Origin: Salvelinus alpinus
Taxonomy: Eukaryota > Chordata > Actinopteri > Salmoniformes > Salmonidae
Reading direction: 5' to 3'
Assembly: GCF_045679555.1 (NCBI RefSeq)
Contig: NC_092091.1
Coordinates: forward strand, 70,508,517 to 70,572,516
DNA: 64,000 bases
Shown: positions 1 through 12,105 of the stretch, in pieces
Numbering within the stretch: position 1 is the stretch's first letter
Layout: every line of letters begins with the position of its first letter
Program-made: the position numbers and the translations under genes
Notes under the pieces: model-generated
The model's database searches: none
What the model was told of the DNA's origin: nothing
The model's input: the letters and a program-made list of their open reading frames with translations, nothing else

Positions 1-251
1 CATAAATATTGCCCAGAAATTAACTAATTGACCAGAAAGCAAAAAGCATGAGCAAAAGCATATACTGTTAGCCTAAAACTAAGGATTTGGGGGTTTCATG
101 ATTGATGTTATATCCTATGTCTACATGAACCATACCGGCAAAACTCGTTTTAAGCAAACAACTATTAAACTTCCGTATGTCTTTAAATTGTAACAATATA
201 CACATTCTCAATTAATGAAGCAAGCCATGATTGTTCTGCTTCCTTTCACAG

Positions 252-3003
252 CTGAAGCAGGTGCCTGGAGAAGACAACCCCATCTTCCTTCCTACTGACT
301 CTGAGTATGACTGGCTCCTGGCCAAGATCTTTGTGAGGAACGCAGACTTCGCTGAACATGAGCTGAACTTTCACCTACTAAGGACTCACCTGCTGGCTGA
401 GGTGTTTGCCGTGTCGACACTGCGTAACCTACCAATGGTGCATCCCCTCTACAAGGTACATACTTACTGCTGTGCATGCAGACACTGTTTGTTTTCAACT
501 GTTATAACACTACAGTTGTGCGAGTTCTCATTTTCCTATTAACTCAATACTTTTAACATAATTAAGAGAACCTGAAGTATTTGCAAATAAATGTATTCAT
601 TGTATGTATTTTTTGTAATTGAAAGTTGCAGTAGGTTGTAGTATACTACAATACATAGCTTTTTTAGTTGTGAATTTCATGTACGATTGTTCCATCTTTC
701 TCCATAGCTCCTGATCTCTCACTTCCGCTACACTCTGCAGATCAACACTCTGGCTAGACAGGCCCTCATATCAGAGAAGGGGGTGATCACAGAGGTACTG
801 CCTATTCCATTCTTATATTGTTGTGTTCTATAAAACGCTAATACTTATGGAATGTCACAATGCTAGTGGAAACTGATTCAAAAGCATAAGAGAGCTCTGT
901 GTTAAAAGATGAAGCACCCTGCTTTCTGCATGCTTATAAATGCACCGCTGATACAAACCATTTCCACTAGCATTGTTACATTCTCCAAAAATGATTATTC
1001 TGGACGTTCCTAAATTTCCAGCTAACTTATTTAAAAACTGTTCAGATTAAACAACATGAAGTACATCTGAAATAAGGCCTTCTAAACACTATACGATTAT
1101 ACAATCATAACTTTTGTCACGTTCCCCAGCAAAAATGTCACTCAAACAGAAGGGGGAACTAACAGAGTCACTGACCAACAACCAAAACAAAACAGGTGTG
1201 GTTTTAGGAGGGGTTCTGAAAGACACTCATGGGGGTGTCCACTGAAAGTTGACTAGCCACAACAACTGGAACCTAAAAGACACCCACCATGAGCTCCGAC
1301 AAAATTTGCCCAAGAAGAGGCAAACAAAAGAAAAACCCACATCAAACTTACCGACAAGAAGCAAACCAAAAAGGTGGCGCAAAACGAAATCAGACAAAGG
1401 AATGTTTTTCTAGAACTCAAATAGGGAAAGGTGTTGACCCTCCACATATCTCAAGACATCTGGAGCAGTGGGCCACCCACTCTTAAATAGCACCTGGGCC
1501 AGCACCGGTGAAACACCTGCCCACTAACAAGATGGCAACCAGCACAGGTGTAACACATACTGTCTAATGAGGTGACACCAATCGGTGCGCCCTACATGCT
1601 AACGAGCTATACTGTATGTGCTAAAGTCCAACCTCAAAACATAAATGGAAAAATCAAAGCCTGTAACTCATTGGACACTGAGCTGGTTATCATTTTGAGA
1701 TGTATACCTAGCGACACATACCGCTGCAGAGGAAATTGGTCATCATGCTGAACTGTCAGGCGTTGCCTAGCGACACATACCGCGGTAGAGTAAACTGATC
1801 ATCAGGCTGAACTGTCAGGCGTTGCCTAGCGACACATACCGCGGTAGAGTAAACTGATCATCAGGCTGAACTGTCAGGCGTTGCCTAGCGACACATACCG
1901 CGGTAGAGTAAACTGATCATCAGGCTGAACTGTCAGGCGTTGCCTAGCGACACATACCGCGGTAGAGTTAACTGGTCATCAGGCTGAACTACAACTAGCT
2001 GAAACAAGCCACCTGCGATTCCCCACATGGTAGCTTCTTGTCATTGTTGCTAGCTATCTGACCGTTCAGACTCATAACACACAGCCATCTGCCCCATCGA
2101 TGCGTGTGCATCATGTTTGTGATATCAGGCAACCTGTTTTTGTCGCTTAAACCACAGGGCTGCCCTGGCGTCTGTCATTAACAAGTTCTGTCATCGATAA
2201 CCCTGTTTGATATTTAAAACATCGATCGCCGTTAGAACGCACTGCATGTCCTATTATATGACACAAGGGTTGAAGTGATAGGTTTTTCTCACTGGTTACA
2301 TAAACCATGTTTCCATCCAACCATTTTATGTGGCTGAATTACCTGACAGGCTTGATGGAAACAGCACATTTTTGCAAAAAAATTAAATAATAATAATAAT
2401 ACTTTAGACCAGGGTGGATATTTTTTTTCTCTGTGAAATAGATTATGTTATGATTAAAAAAAGGTGAACTATCCCTTTAACTCATCTTGAAGAATGCCAG
2501 TGTAGGAGGTCCAGGGATGATGGAGTTCCTGAAGAAAGCGGTGGCCTCATTGACCTACAGCTCCCTCTGTATGCCGGAGGACATCATTGCACGCGGTCTG
2601 GAGTCAATTCCCAACTTCTTCTACAGGGAAGATGGACTCAAGCTGTGGGCCATCATTCACAGGTAGTTTGTGTACAAGTCTTTTGAGTTTTGTGGTGAAA
2701 AAAATCCAAGATCTGTCAATTTGACAGCACAATTAGATTTGTGCATTATAAGGAGGCTAGTTCATGCAGCTACATGTTTGCTCAGTTTACTAACTGTAGT
2801 TAACTCCTTCCTCCAAAGTAAAAATGATTGGCATCTTACATTCAAACAATGAATCCTGATCTAGGATAACTTTTAAAACATGAAATTATTTGGCTTGCTC
2901 TAAAAGGATTTGGCTAAAAGTAAATCTACCCGTCTTTCGGATGGGACGTTAAACGGGTGTCCTGACTCTCTGAGGTCATTAAAGATCCCATGGCACTTAT
3001 CGT

Positions 3004-3037
<34 letters not shown>

Positions 3038-6000
3038 AATTCCCAATCTGGCCCTCAACCATCACGGTCACCTAATAATCCCCAGTTTACAATTGGCTCA
3101 TTCATCCCCCTCCTCTCCCCTGTAACTATTCCCCAGGTCGTTGCTGCAAATGAGAACGTGTTCTCAGTCAACTTACCTGGTAAAATAACGGAAAAATAAA
3201 ATAAAATCATGCTGCCAGATTATAATGAGGTTTACGGGATTTTTTGCAAAGATTTGTGCTCTTTTGCACTATGACAATGTAGCCCATAATATCAGTGCTG
3301 GGTCATTCTGTGAAATTAGTGCCTTTTGTGTACCTTTGATATTTTTAAAGCCTGTTATATTAAAGCTATATTAAATAGACCTCATGGAAAATTCAATTCA
3401 TTTTTTTATATGAATAAAGTCTTGCTAAAGTGAAAAAATTCAGCATTTTAACATGTCCCTCTGTGCATCCTCTGTGACTTCTAGGAATATTTTAACCCCC
3501 TTAACCTCAACATTTCTACAACTTTTCAACATTATTTTAAAGCTTTAGTTATTTTGTTGCTTTGACAAAGTAATTTCTGAAGATTATTATATATTTCACA
3601 TGATTAGTGATTCATTTTTATTTATTTTTTATGTTCCTAATTTTAAGGTCAATCCTGTTAAGTGAACTGAACTCTTTTTAAAATGGTGAACATTTTTTGT
3701 TAACTATTTTTTTTGTGAAGAACATTGAACATCTAGTCAAATCATAACAATTTGACTAGATGTCAAAAGCGTAACACTTCAACCCAGTTACCCACAGACA
3801 GACAGACAGGCTAGAAATGTTTTCACAATTTTTATTATTTTTAAATGAAGCTTACATTCCTGGGTCGCTCGTCTTTTCAGTTCGCTGCAGCTAGCGACTG
3901 CAACAAACACTCCAACAGGACAGTTTTATCTCCATCTCATCATTCAAAGTCTCAATCGTGGACACTTACTGACAGTTGTGGCTGCTTTGCGTGATGTATT
4001 GTTGTCTCTACCTTCTTGCCCAATGTGCTTTCGTCTGTGCCTAGTTAAATAAAAATGTAATTTCCCCTCCCTGTTGCACAGAACAAGCTTCCATTCCCTG
4101 TCACCATGAGATTTATGGCTGATTTAAGATAAAATCGTCAAAACACTTACGGTCAACCCTGTTACTTTGTCACTTAATAGGCACTTACTATAATATTTTT
4201 ATTTAACCTCTGATATATATTTTTTAATGAAGTTTAACATGTGCTCTTTATGACAATGTTAAAATTAGGTGAAATAAAAATCACCAAGTTACACTACTCA
4301 TAAGGCCCCTAACTGGTGGAACAGCCCTGTGTTTTGTCATAGTGTTTTTCTAATACCTGATGTTGTCCTGTGGTTTTGTATAGGTTTGTTCAGAAAATGA
4401 TTGGTCACTACTACACCTGTGACTCAGACGTCCAGAAGGACTCTGAACTGCAGAACTGGATCAAGGAGATCTTCTTCCATGGCTTCCTGGCAGAAACCAG
4501 CACAGGTTACACTTTTCTCATTTAAAAGACACACTAGCTCTTTCTCAACTCTTAATCATAAGACTACATCAGTGCAATACAAATGTACAGATCTGATTTG
4601 TTGATGAGTGTTTCTGATAATACGTAATATCCAGAAACGTAATATCCAGAACATTCCAAGTGATTCCATACAGTATCTACTGTAGGTTTGAAACCAATTG
4701 GCATCAGATTTTCATGTGAATATTCTAAAATCTTTTTTCAAATTTTCCCACCAGTGGTGTTTCCACCAAATGGACTTGTTGCAGATAGAAATCAGTGCAT
4801 GATGACAATTTACTTTTTCACATTTAAAAAAAAAAAAAAAAATCTCAAGTTCAATGTGTTTCCATCACATTTTAAACTCTATCGATAGTTTTGTCACAAA
4901 CTGTTGCGTTAAATAGCAAATGTGCCTACTCTGGTCTTGGCACGTGTGCTCTAGCCAACAGCTGGCAGATACAGTGAGGATGGGGGTAGTCTACATTAGG
5001 AGATTATTATGGCAGTCAAGCATCTATCATCATGTCACCAGAATAAACCTTCGATATTTATTGGAAAGTAGCATCAAGCTCATCACCGTGCACTTTCACC
5101 ACCCTGGGAAGTTCATCATAATTTATTTAATCTGTAGCATGTTGCTGAAATGTGTATGCTAAAAACGAGTGGCTGTGTCAGTTCCTGGAACCATAACCAC
5201 GGAAAGCGAGGCCCGGCCCGTTGCAGCTCTATAAACTTTCCACAATAACCAAGTCGTAGTGGACCACACACCATATCTTTGCGTGACTCCAAGTTTTCTT
5301 GGATATGATGGTTATTATATCAATATTTGCACAAAAGATATTTCCACTGCCATTTCTTGCATAATTCATTTGACCGACACACAAATATCCCACAATGTCG
5401 AACGAACAAATGATCTGCTGTCATTTATTGTAATTGTACCGAAACTTCCTGTTTCCATCACAGCTGTCATTACTTTTTGTATACAGTTTGACTTACATAA
5501 AAGCTGTGGATGGAAACATAGTTACAGAAACTAATGTAATTTCATGGTTCTTTCAGTGGTGGATGGATGACTCTCTTTGTGGATACAATCTAGATAGAGA
5601 CTGATTACTCTTTGTTTTTTTAAATCTTTAACTGAACACTTTTATAAGCATTCATAAACTGCCATTCTTCCTGTTCTCTTCCAACAATTAACAAACATCT
5701 GACCAATCAGAATAGCGCAAAGTAGTTGCAAGGTAGATAATCAATTACCATTCCAATTCACCACACTGTAGAACTAACAATAGTGGCTTAGAAAATAACT
5801 CATACAATAATCTTACATTTCTTCCCTCCTCCCCCTAGAGAAACGTCCCCGTTTCTACATTCGATAAGAAAAGAATAATACTGCTGGAGGTCCAAAGATC
5901 TGTAGACTTCTCACTTCAGGGCATAGACTCCCCTGTCACTTAAGAGACTAATTTGGCGTTCTCAGACGAACTTTGCTCCAGTTCTGCTGGTTGGGGTGGA

Positions 6001-9000
6001 GACATCTGGTCTACTGAGGGGTCAGGTGGGTCAATGTCTAATGGGCTGGGCAAGAGGGGTCATGACAAGGGGCCTGGTGAGGCACAGGGGGATCCAGGGA
6101 CGTCTCAGGTAAGTAGCGTTCCCATGTCTCACAGGGCCTAGAGAATCTGAAGGGTAAGGCACCTGACAAGGCTGTCAGGGTCAGAGGTCAAGGAGGTGCA
6201 GGAAAGTGTTCCACAGGCTCATTCGTTCCAGATCGTTCCAGAGGTGTACGGTCTTAAACGATTTTAGTGGATCACTTGGGTCTTGTTAGATTGGTCCAGC
6301 AGGTACCTGACCCTGTAGATTACACCAGGGTCCTCTTCTGTAGATCCAAGGCACTCCTCAAAAGGGACCTTTCCAGTGATGTGAAAGCTTCTGATGTGCT
6401 ATTGTAAGCCACACAAGGTCTCCTGGGTTGTAGAGAATGTGCATGACATTCGTCGTAGTTCCGTTTTTGTTGAAAGTGAGCATGTTCTGTGTGGGAGATC
6501 CAAAGGACACACTGGACCATGTCGGTGAGTTGAGCTGTATGATCTGCTGGCGATCCCGGTGTAGAGACGGACCACTGCAGTCCAGAGGGGAACAGTAGCC
6601 TGGCTGACATCTTCGCTTCTCAACCATGTGTCAGACAGAAGAGGCTGAAATCCGTTGTAGATGGAGTGCTGGTGTTGTAGGCCAGGGTAAGTTGGTTGAG
6701 GCACTCGTCACCAGAGTGTTGGGGCAGTGTCTTGGTCAGGAGATTGATGAGTGTCCGATTTTAAATTGTTCCACCATCCCATCACATTGTGGATGATGGG
6801 GGCTGGTTCTGGTCTTCTAAACTCCCAGCAACTGGCAAAGGTCTCGGACAATGTCTGCCTCAAACTGATGTTCTTGGTCAGTGTTCAAGGTCTCTGGTAT
6901 GCCATGTTTGCTGACAAAGTTCTTGAAGAGACAGTGCTGGTCTTTCAGGGCACAGAGGTTGACGCACTTTGAAAAATAATCCTGCACCGCAAGCACATAA
7001 AGTGCCTTCAGAAAGTATTCATACCCCTTAGCTTATTCCACATTTTGTTGTGTTACAGCCTGAAATCAAAATGGATGAAATAGTATTATTTTCTCACCCA
7101 TCTAAACACAATACTCCATAATGACAATGCGAGAAAAAAAAACTTTTTTTTTGTGCAAATTTATTTAAAATTAAATGCAGAAATATCTCATTTACATACG
7201 TATTCACACCCCTGAGCCAATACATGTTAGAATAGCCTTTGGCAACAATTACAGATGTGAGTCTTTCTGGGTAAGTCTGTAAGGGCTTTGCACACCTGGA
7301 TGCCGACACATCTTTCTAGCGAATTTACACGCTGAAGCTATGTTGCGCTTGGTGACCTCTGATTGTTTCATCCTAACATCGTTGGTACCAACGTGGATAA
7401 CAATATCCCTATACTCTCTATGCTCACCAGTTTTAGACTTAGCCAGCACCCTCTTCAGGTTATCCTTTACGTCTGTAGCCCTGCTCCCTGGTAAGCAGTG
7501 TATGATCGCTGGATGATGATTTTTAAGTCTAATATTGCGGGTAATGGCGTCGCAAATGACTAGGGTTTTCAATTGGTCAGAGCCAATGGTGGGAGTCTTC
7601 GGCAGCTCAGAACCCGTAACGGTGGAGGGGAGACTTGAGAAGGCTCTGCCTCTGACTCATTGTTTAAATGGGGAGAACCGGTTTAAAGTCTCTGGCGGCT
7701 GAATGAGCGACACAGGTTGAGCATGCCGACAGCATTTCTTTCCAGGAGCCTTGAGAAAATTGTCTGGCTGTGGAGACTGTGCAGAGGGATTTATACTATT
7801 ATCTGTGCAGAGGGATTTATACTATTATCTGTGCAGAGGGATTTTTACTGTTATCTGGACTTACTGGTGGCACAGGTGCTATTTCATTCTTTCCTACACT
7901 TAAATTGCCCTTGCCTAACGATTGCATCTGAAGATGGGCTTGCAACACGGCTATCCTTACCATAAGGCGATAGTTCTCCTGTATATTATGAGTACAGCGA
8001 CTGCAGTTAGATGTTACTACTTAGTTTTTCCGGCTGGTGGAGGTCCTGTAGAACCATGTCCAGATAAAGCATCCATGGAGAAAAAGTTGAATGAAGAAAG
8101 TAGAGCGAAGAAAAAACTAAGAAGTTGTTGTTAAATGTGTTAAATGCAGATTGATGAAACTGTTATTAAAAGTAAAACTGAAAAGTTTGGCAGGTAGCCA
8201 AGTAGCAACAAACAGCACAGCAGCATGGGGACAAGTCATCCATCTTCATAGAGGGTGCAGCAACATCCAGGGAAGGTGATGTGGTACAGTAGGTCTTCCA
8301 CAACTGATATCCAGTAGGGCATGTTGTTGTTGCAGGAAACCTAGCCTAGTATCACTGAATGGTGGGCCCCTCTGACAACTTGAAACTCATGCTTGAGATG
8401 TTATTTCCCTAGGGGAAATGCATACTGACAAAGTCCAGGGAATGTCCAAACATTGTCCATTGACAGAGCGAGCAAATGCAAAGGATGTCTTCATGGGGCG
8501 CTTTTTCAGAGCTGGATGTGAAGTTCTGAAATCCTCACTGATGATGGAAATGGTTGATCCTGGGTCAAGAAGAGCAGACACTTCAATTCCCTCAAAGATG
8601 GCAAGTATGTTAGCTGAAACACCCTCTGTGGAAGCCATCTTGTCACTTTCGATTTTGAACCGTGTGGTGTCAACAAGGAGCTCTGGTGCACTGACTGAAG
8701 TTTGCTCCTTAACAAACAACTAGTGATCGTTTCCCTGCTGTGTGGAACCAGACACGTTAGACTGCCTAATGTCTGTCAGGGGACTGGAAGTGTACAATGC
8801 ACCTGTAATGAGGGCTCACCTATGCCTCTATCCTTGGAGGTCGACTCGGGCTGCCGTGTCATCTGTCCCTTGCATCAGACTGGTGCCTATAGTCTGGGTA
8901 GTGAACTCTTGGTGGGTAGTCTAGAGAGTAGTAGCGACAGCTTCCACCATCAGAGCTCCAATCACGTTGGCATTGGCAGTATTCTGGAGAGGCAATAAAT

Positions 9001-10910
9001 TCCAGACGGTGACACTCTGGGCCACGGCATTCAGGTGAGTAGTAGGCTCATGATGGATGTTGAGTTTGATGGTCTGGTGAGAAGCCGAGTGCTCTTCTGG
9101 CAGCATCATTGGATGGGGTCGAGGTCCTGTCGGCCCAGAAGCCAAAACACTGTGTGAGGTTCTGGTTTTGGCTTGAGGCCAAGGGCTTTCTTGAGTTTGG
9201 TCTTGACAACAGAGTAGGTCTTCTGAACCTTTAGCGAAAGGCTGTCCCAGTAGAGGAATGCTGAATCAGCTAGGTGTGTGGGCAATACTGAGGCTAGCAC
9301 AGGTCCGACTCCATATCTGGCAGATTGTACATTGCCTGCACAGCCACTTCAAAGCGACAAGACCAGAAAGCAAACAACCTGTGCCATCTCCCTGAAAAGC
9401 TGGTGGTAGGTAGATTTTCAGGCGTCGTGAGAAGTGATGGGGGCTAAAGTCAATAGCATTGTCCAAAGGTCCAGCTTGATTAGCATTGTCTAATGGTCCA
9501 GCTAGTTTAGCATTAGCCAGAGGTTCAGGGCTATTGTTGTTCAGAGATTCTGTTTCAGACACGTTCCAAGAAAGTAGCAAAAAGTTGGCAAATAAGTTTA
9601 AACATTTTTGCAAAAGTGACAAAAACTGCAGTAATCCTCTAAATCTCTCAGAAAAAGATAGCAGCTAGCTCTTACCAGCTGTCCAGATGAGTCCTTCATC
9701 CTTGTGCTAGCTGGTGAAAGTATCTACAATGTCCATGGAAAAATACTTCCTGTTAGCTTCCAACAATTAACAAACATCTGACCAATCAGAAGAGAGCAAA
9801 GTAGTTGCTAGTTAGATAACAATTACCATTCCACAAAATAATTGCTTATTCGGCTGTATGTTTCAATAAAACAAAGCATTTGTCCACAATTCATAGATTT
9901 CTGATTGACTCATTCACTGACAATGAAGCAAAGCGAGCAGTGTACAATGATACATAATGTATCATGTGACTAGTTTTGCAGCTGTCTGCATTCGGCACTA
10001 CAGAGAGAGAGAGGGAGAGAGGGCAAACTCCACCAAATTAGTTTCAATGTATGGAATCACTTGGGAATTTCTGTATTTTAGGTCAACTTCCCTTTCATGG
10101 TTAACATTCCAAAACTATATCCCGGATAATTAGCTAAATGTCAATACAGTGTCTGAATGAAGTGGTTTACTGTACCTTCTCCATGCAGGAATCCCTCAGT
10201 CTTTCAGTTCAGTGACAGAGCTGGTCAAGTTTCTCACCATGGTGATCTTCACAGTGTCTGTCCAACATGCTGCAGTCAACAATGGACAGGTGATGAAACC
10301 TATTGTGTGATTTTTAGCTTGCCGTGTTTCTGATGTATTATATTGGAAAAGCAAAGTAGTTTGATCTATTTCGCCATTGTCATTCCAGTTTGATTTTGGG
10401 GGCTGGATGCCCAACTTCCTCATCTCCCTGCAACGTCCACCTCCCACCACTAAGGGGCAGTGTACTGAGAGCACCATGCTGAAGACCTTCCCTGACGTCA
10501 ATACCACCGTCAATGGCATGGCAGTGGTGTACCTTCTGAGCGCGCAGTCCACTGACTATGTGAGTATATGAGAGAAACTGTATTAAAATATATTCTATAA
10601 CTTTAAAACATTTCATTACAATCCTAATCGAATCGTTTCCTTAGTAGTCATAATTAAAATATCCTCAGTGGTTCATGAAACAACAGTTTCCATGTTATTT
10701 CAAATTTCATCAACTCTCTTGCCTCCTTAGGTTGCTCTTGGAAATGGCTATCAGGATCACTTCAGCGAGAAGACCCCTCTGGAACTGATTCACAAAACTC
10801 AAGATATGATGAAGAAATGCAACTTTGAAATCCAAGGCAGGAATGTCTCTTTGCCCCTGTCATATACCTACCTGAATCCCAACAATGTGGAGAACAGTGT
10901 GGCCCTGTAA
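252..10910 (+). CDS. Lipoxygenase 3' half, exons 8-14, copy A
   Basis: Same coding content as exons 8-14 of the downstream lipoxygenase. Exons are 252-455, 708-794, 2493-2662, 4384-4505, 10189-10289, 10389-10559 and 10731-10910. The HxxxxH pair, the HAAVN ligands and the C-terminal NSVAL with TAA stop are all present and every splice site is intact, so nothing marks it as a pseudogene. Exons 1-7 would lie left of the window. Introns and their transposons match copy B almost base for base. It is either a very recent head-to-tail duplicate or, more likely, the other haplotype placed beside copy B by the assembler (see the N gap at 17074). Confidence 0.9.
456..2492. other. Lipoxygenase introns 8-9, copy A, mostly dispersed repeat
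   Basis: Apart from exon 9 (708-794), the stretch around 1118-1700 has the look of a dispersed repeat remnant (no intact ORF, CACGTTCC start), followed by the 59-bp minisatellite. No other gene is visible. The copy B equivalent is 26572-28608. Confidence 0.5.
1707..1995. repeat. 59-bp minisatellite, five units, copy A
   Basis: CCTAGCGACACATACCGC recurs at 1707, 1766, 1825, 1884 and 1943, an exact 59-bp step. The middle units are nearly identical and the first and last are diverged. It lies in the intron before exon 10. Confidence 0.95.
2925..3200 (+). mobile_element. Short retroposon with LINE-like tail, copy A
   Basis: A dispersed fish repeat recognised from CTTTCGGATGGGACGTTAAA and its tail CAACTTACCTGGTAAAATAA. 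It is 3'-complete and ends in an A-rich tail (aaataaaataaaat). No ORF. The copy B equivalent is 29041-29316. Confidence 0.6.
3729..3763. repeat. Perfect 13-bp inverted repeat (hairpin), copy A
   Basis: ACATCTAGTCAAA at 3729-3741 and its exact reverse complement at 3751-3763 are separated by 9 nt, inside the lipoxygenase intron between exons 10 and 11. It is also at 29845-29879. Confidence 0.9.
3853..4060 (+). mobile_element. 5'-truncated RSg-1-like LINE 3' end, copy A
   Basis: TCAGTTCGCTGCAGCTAGCG and the following sequence to GCCTAGTTAAATAAA match the 3' end of the longer LINE at 19650-20110. Only about 200 bp remains, a typical 5'-truncated LINE insertion. The copy B equivalent is 29969-30176. 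Confidence 0.75.
4686..5524. mobile_element. Non-autonomous DNA transposon with TTTCCATC ends, copy A
   Basis: A region beginning near ACCAATTGGCATCAGATTTT and ending TGTGGATGGAAACATAG, with GTTTCC/GGAAAC motifs at both ends and inside (TGGTGTTTCCACC). This resembles a common salmonid MITE family as I remember it. The small ORFs in it have no recognised domain. The copy B equivalent is 30802-31638. Confidence 0.4.
5671..5760 (-). repeat. LTR-like direct repeat of the gypsy fossil, left
   Basis: Pairs with 9748-9836: both contain CAATTAACAAACATCTGACC, then AATCAGA and GCAAAGTAGTTG, about 90 bp with a few substitutions and indels. It is consistent with old, diverged LTR remnants. Confidence 0.75.
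6997..7310 (-). mobile_element. Tc1-like transposon end fragment, copy A
   Basis: GTGCCTTCAGAAAGTATTCA followed by the typical AT-rich subterminal region and CACACCTGGAT, a piece of a Tc1-like element inserted in the gypsy fossil. No usable transposase remains. The copy B equivalent is 33111-33424. Confidence 0.7.
7310..7690 (-). pseudogene. LINE ORF1 fragment with SGNH/esterase-like domain, copy A
   Basis: The minus-strand frame ending upstream at 7572 encodes [20 protein letters not shown] and later [12 protein letters not shown]. The GTND block is the hallmark of the esterase (SGNH) domain found in ORF1 of some fish CR1/L2-type LINEs. It is a fragment fused to Tc1 sequence on the left and is not a host gene. 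The copy B equivalent is 33424-33804. Confidence 0.55.
7778..7855. repeat. 26-bp triplicated tandem repeat, copy A
   Basis: TGTGCAGAGGGATTTATACT starts at 7778, 7804 and 7830. The third unit has one changed base (TTTTTACT). The copy B equivalent is 33892-33969. Confidence 0.9.
9748..9836 (-). repeat. LTR-like direct repeat of the gypsy fossil, right
   Basis: Partner of 5671-5760, in the same orientation. The divergence between the two shows that the insertion is old compared with the nearly identical LTRs of the element at 44997-48486. Confidence 0.75.
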
Positions 10911-11066
10911 AATGAGTCGGGGGCCGTATTTTGTAGGCACCAAATGGAAGAAATGCACAGATACAGGGAGGGACTACCTGGACTTGTCCAATAAGAACCA
11001 CTTGTTTTCATTTTCCATTGAAGCATGTTTTACAAACTTTTTCTACGGTGTGCCCTAATAAATGCA
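10911..11066 (+). promoter_or_regulatory. Lipoxygenase 3' UTR with poly(A) signal (copy A)
   Basis: Stop codon TAA at 10908-10910 is followed by a MITE-like repeat whose right end supplies AATAAA at 11057-11062. It is the same sequence as in copy B at 37025-37180. Confidence 0.65.
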
Positions 11067-12105
11067 ACCTAGGTAATTGACTTTGGTTCAATTGTTAGAT
11101 ACATGTTGCACTTGAACTAGAACTTGAACTGAAACAAAAATATTATAAATAACATTTTACTTAACCCTTCTATTATGTTAGAAAAGACTATACACGATTG
11201 ATGTTCTGGGCCAATTTGGAAATTACATTAAGTACAGTTTCCCTTATCAAAATGTGGCTGCGGATCTGACTTTTCCCAGACCTTTTCTTCTGAAAACAAT
11301 GTAGTTCTCCTTCCCTTCACCTTTCTCACTGTCAATCAAGAATGATAATTCTTCAAGTTTTACCGGTGAAACATCCATGCAGTATCTGCATACCAACCAT
11401 TTAATCTCAGTCAGTTTGATCTTCTTGAGCTATACAGCGTTTCAAACTATCCTACAGTGTTGTTTTGAATGATGTACATTGTGTGAATTGTGGAGCAGAT
11501 AGTGTTAACTGTAGCATAGCCTACCTGTGTATTTTGCCTAGTGGACCTATTAAGTTTTGGCCACATGAGAGAAAAATGCCCTGGTGTTTTTGTCTTACAG
11601 TAATGTAATACTATGCTATTATAGTCGGTTCATAATGTGATCTTGCAGACATTGATTCAGCTTTGATCCATCTTTATTAAAGAGCACCATTCGTCAGAGT
11701 AGCCTGTTCTCTAAGAGCAGAGCAAGGACTGTGGTAATGTAGAGAATAAACACATGCACAGAATGTGATGAGCAGAAGCTTCAGGATCTTTAGTCCGGAG
11801 AATAAAAGCTCAGGGAAAAGTCAGATCGTCAGCAACTCCGTTTTATTTAACCTTTACTCCACTTCAAATAAATGTTGCTCTGTGCAGGAAGCAGCTTGTT
11901 TCTAGGACACACCGTTCAAGAGTTATAAAGGTCAAAGTGTGGGTCAAATGTACCCAGAACATTGTAGATGTCTCGTTTTTTGTTGTTGTACTGGGTTGTA
12001 TTTTACAAGTGCATTACCCCTACCCAGACAAGAAGATGAAGAAAAATATTTTTGTGATTTCAATCAAAATATTCAGGTCAACTTAAGTTTAAACTTATGT
12101 TTTTT
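11067..12105. other. Intergenic sequence after lipoxygenase, copy A
   Basis: AT-rich sequence with no ORF of note, no splice-flanked coding segment and no repeat that I can name. The copy B equivalent is 37181-38219. Confidence 0.6.

Larger units (their letters stand above)
5660..9840 (-). mobile_element. Degraded Ty3/gypsy-type LTR retrotransposon, copy A
   Basis: Read on the minus strand (5' end at right) the order is: LTR-like repeat (9836-9748), gag-like remnants (9622-8921, including [13 protein letters not shown]), a retropepsin-like segment (8719-8387, [12 protein letters not shown], with the catalytic DSG/DTG replaced by DPG), an integrase core remnant (about 6995-6795, with HGIPETL), an integrase tail (YNPGDLVWL near 6400), a polypurine-like tract (5838-5823) and the other LTR-like repeat (5760-5671). 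Reverse transcriptase is missing. The element is broken by stops, shifts and two later insertions. The copy B equivalent is 31774-35954. Confidence 0.7.

Noticed and set aside
1707-1995. Possible CRISPR array (regular direct repeats)
   Set aside because: Units are contiguous 59-mers without unique spacers, in a vertebrate intron. The same applies to the arrays at 51289 and 61046.
252-10910. Copy A as a truncated pseudogene
   Set aside because: Truncation is only due to the window edge. All seven exons, splice sites and the stop are intact.
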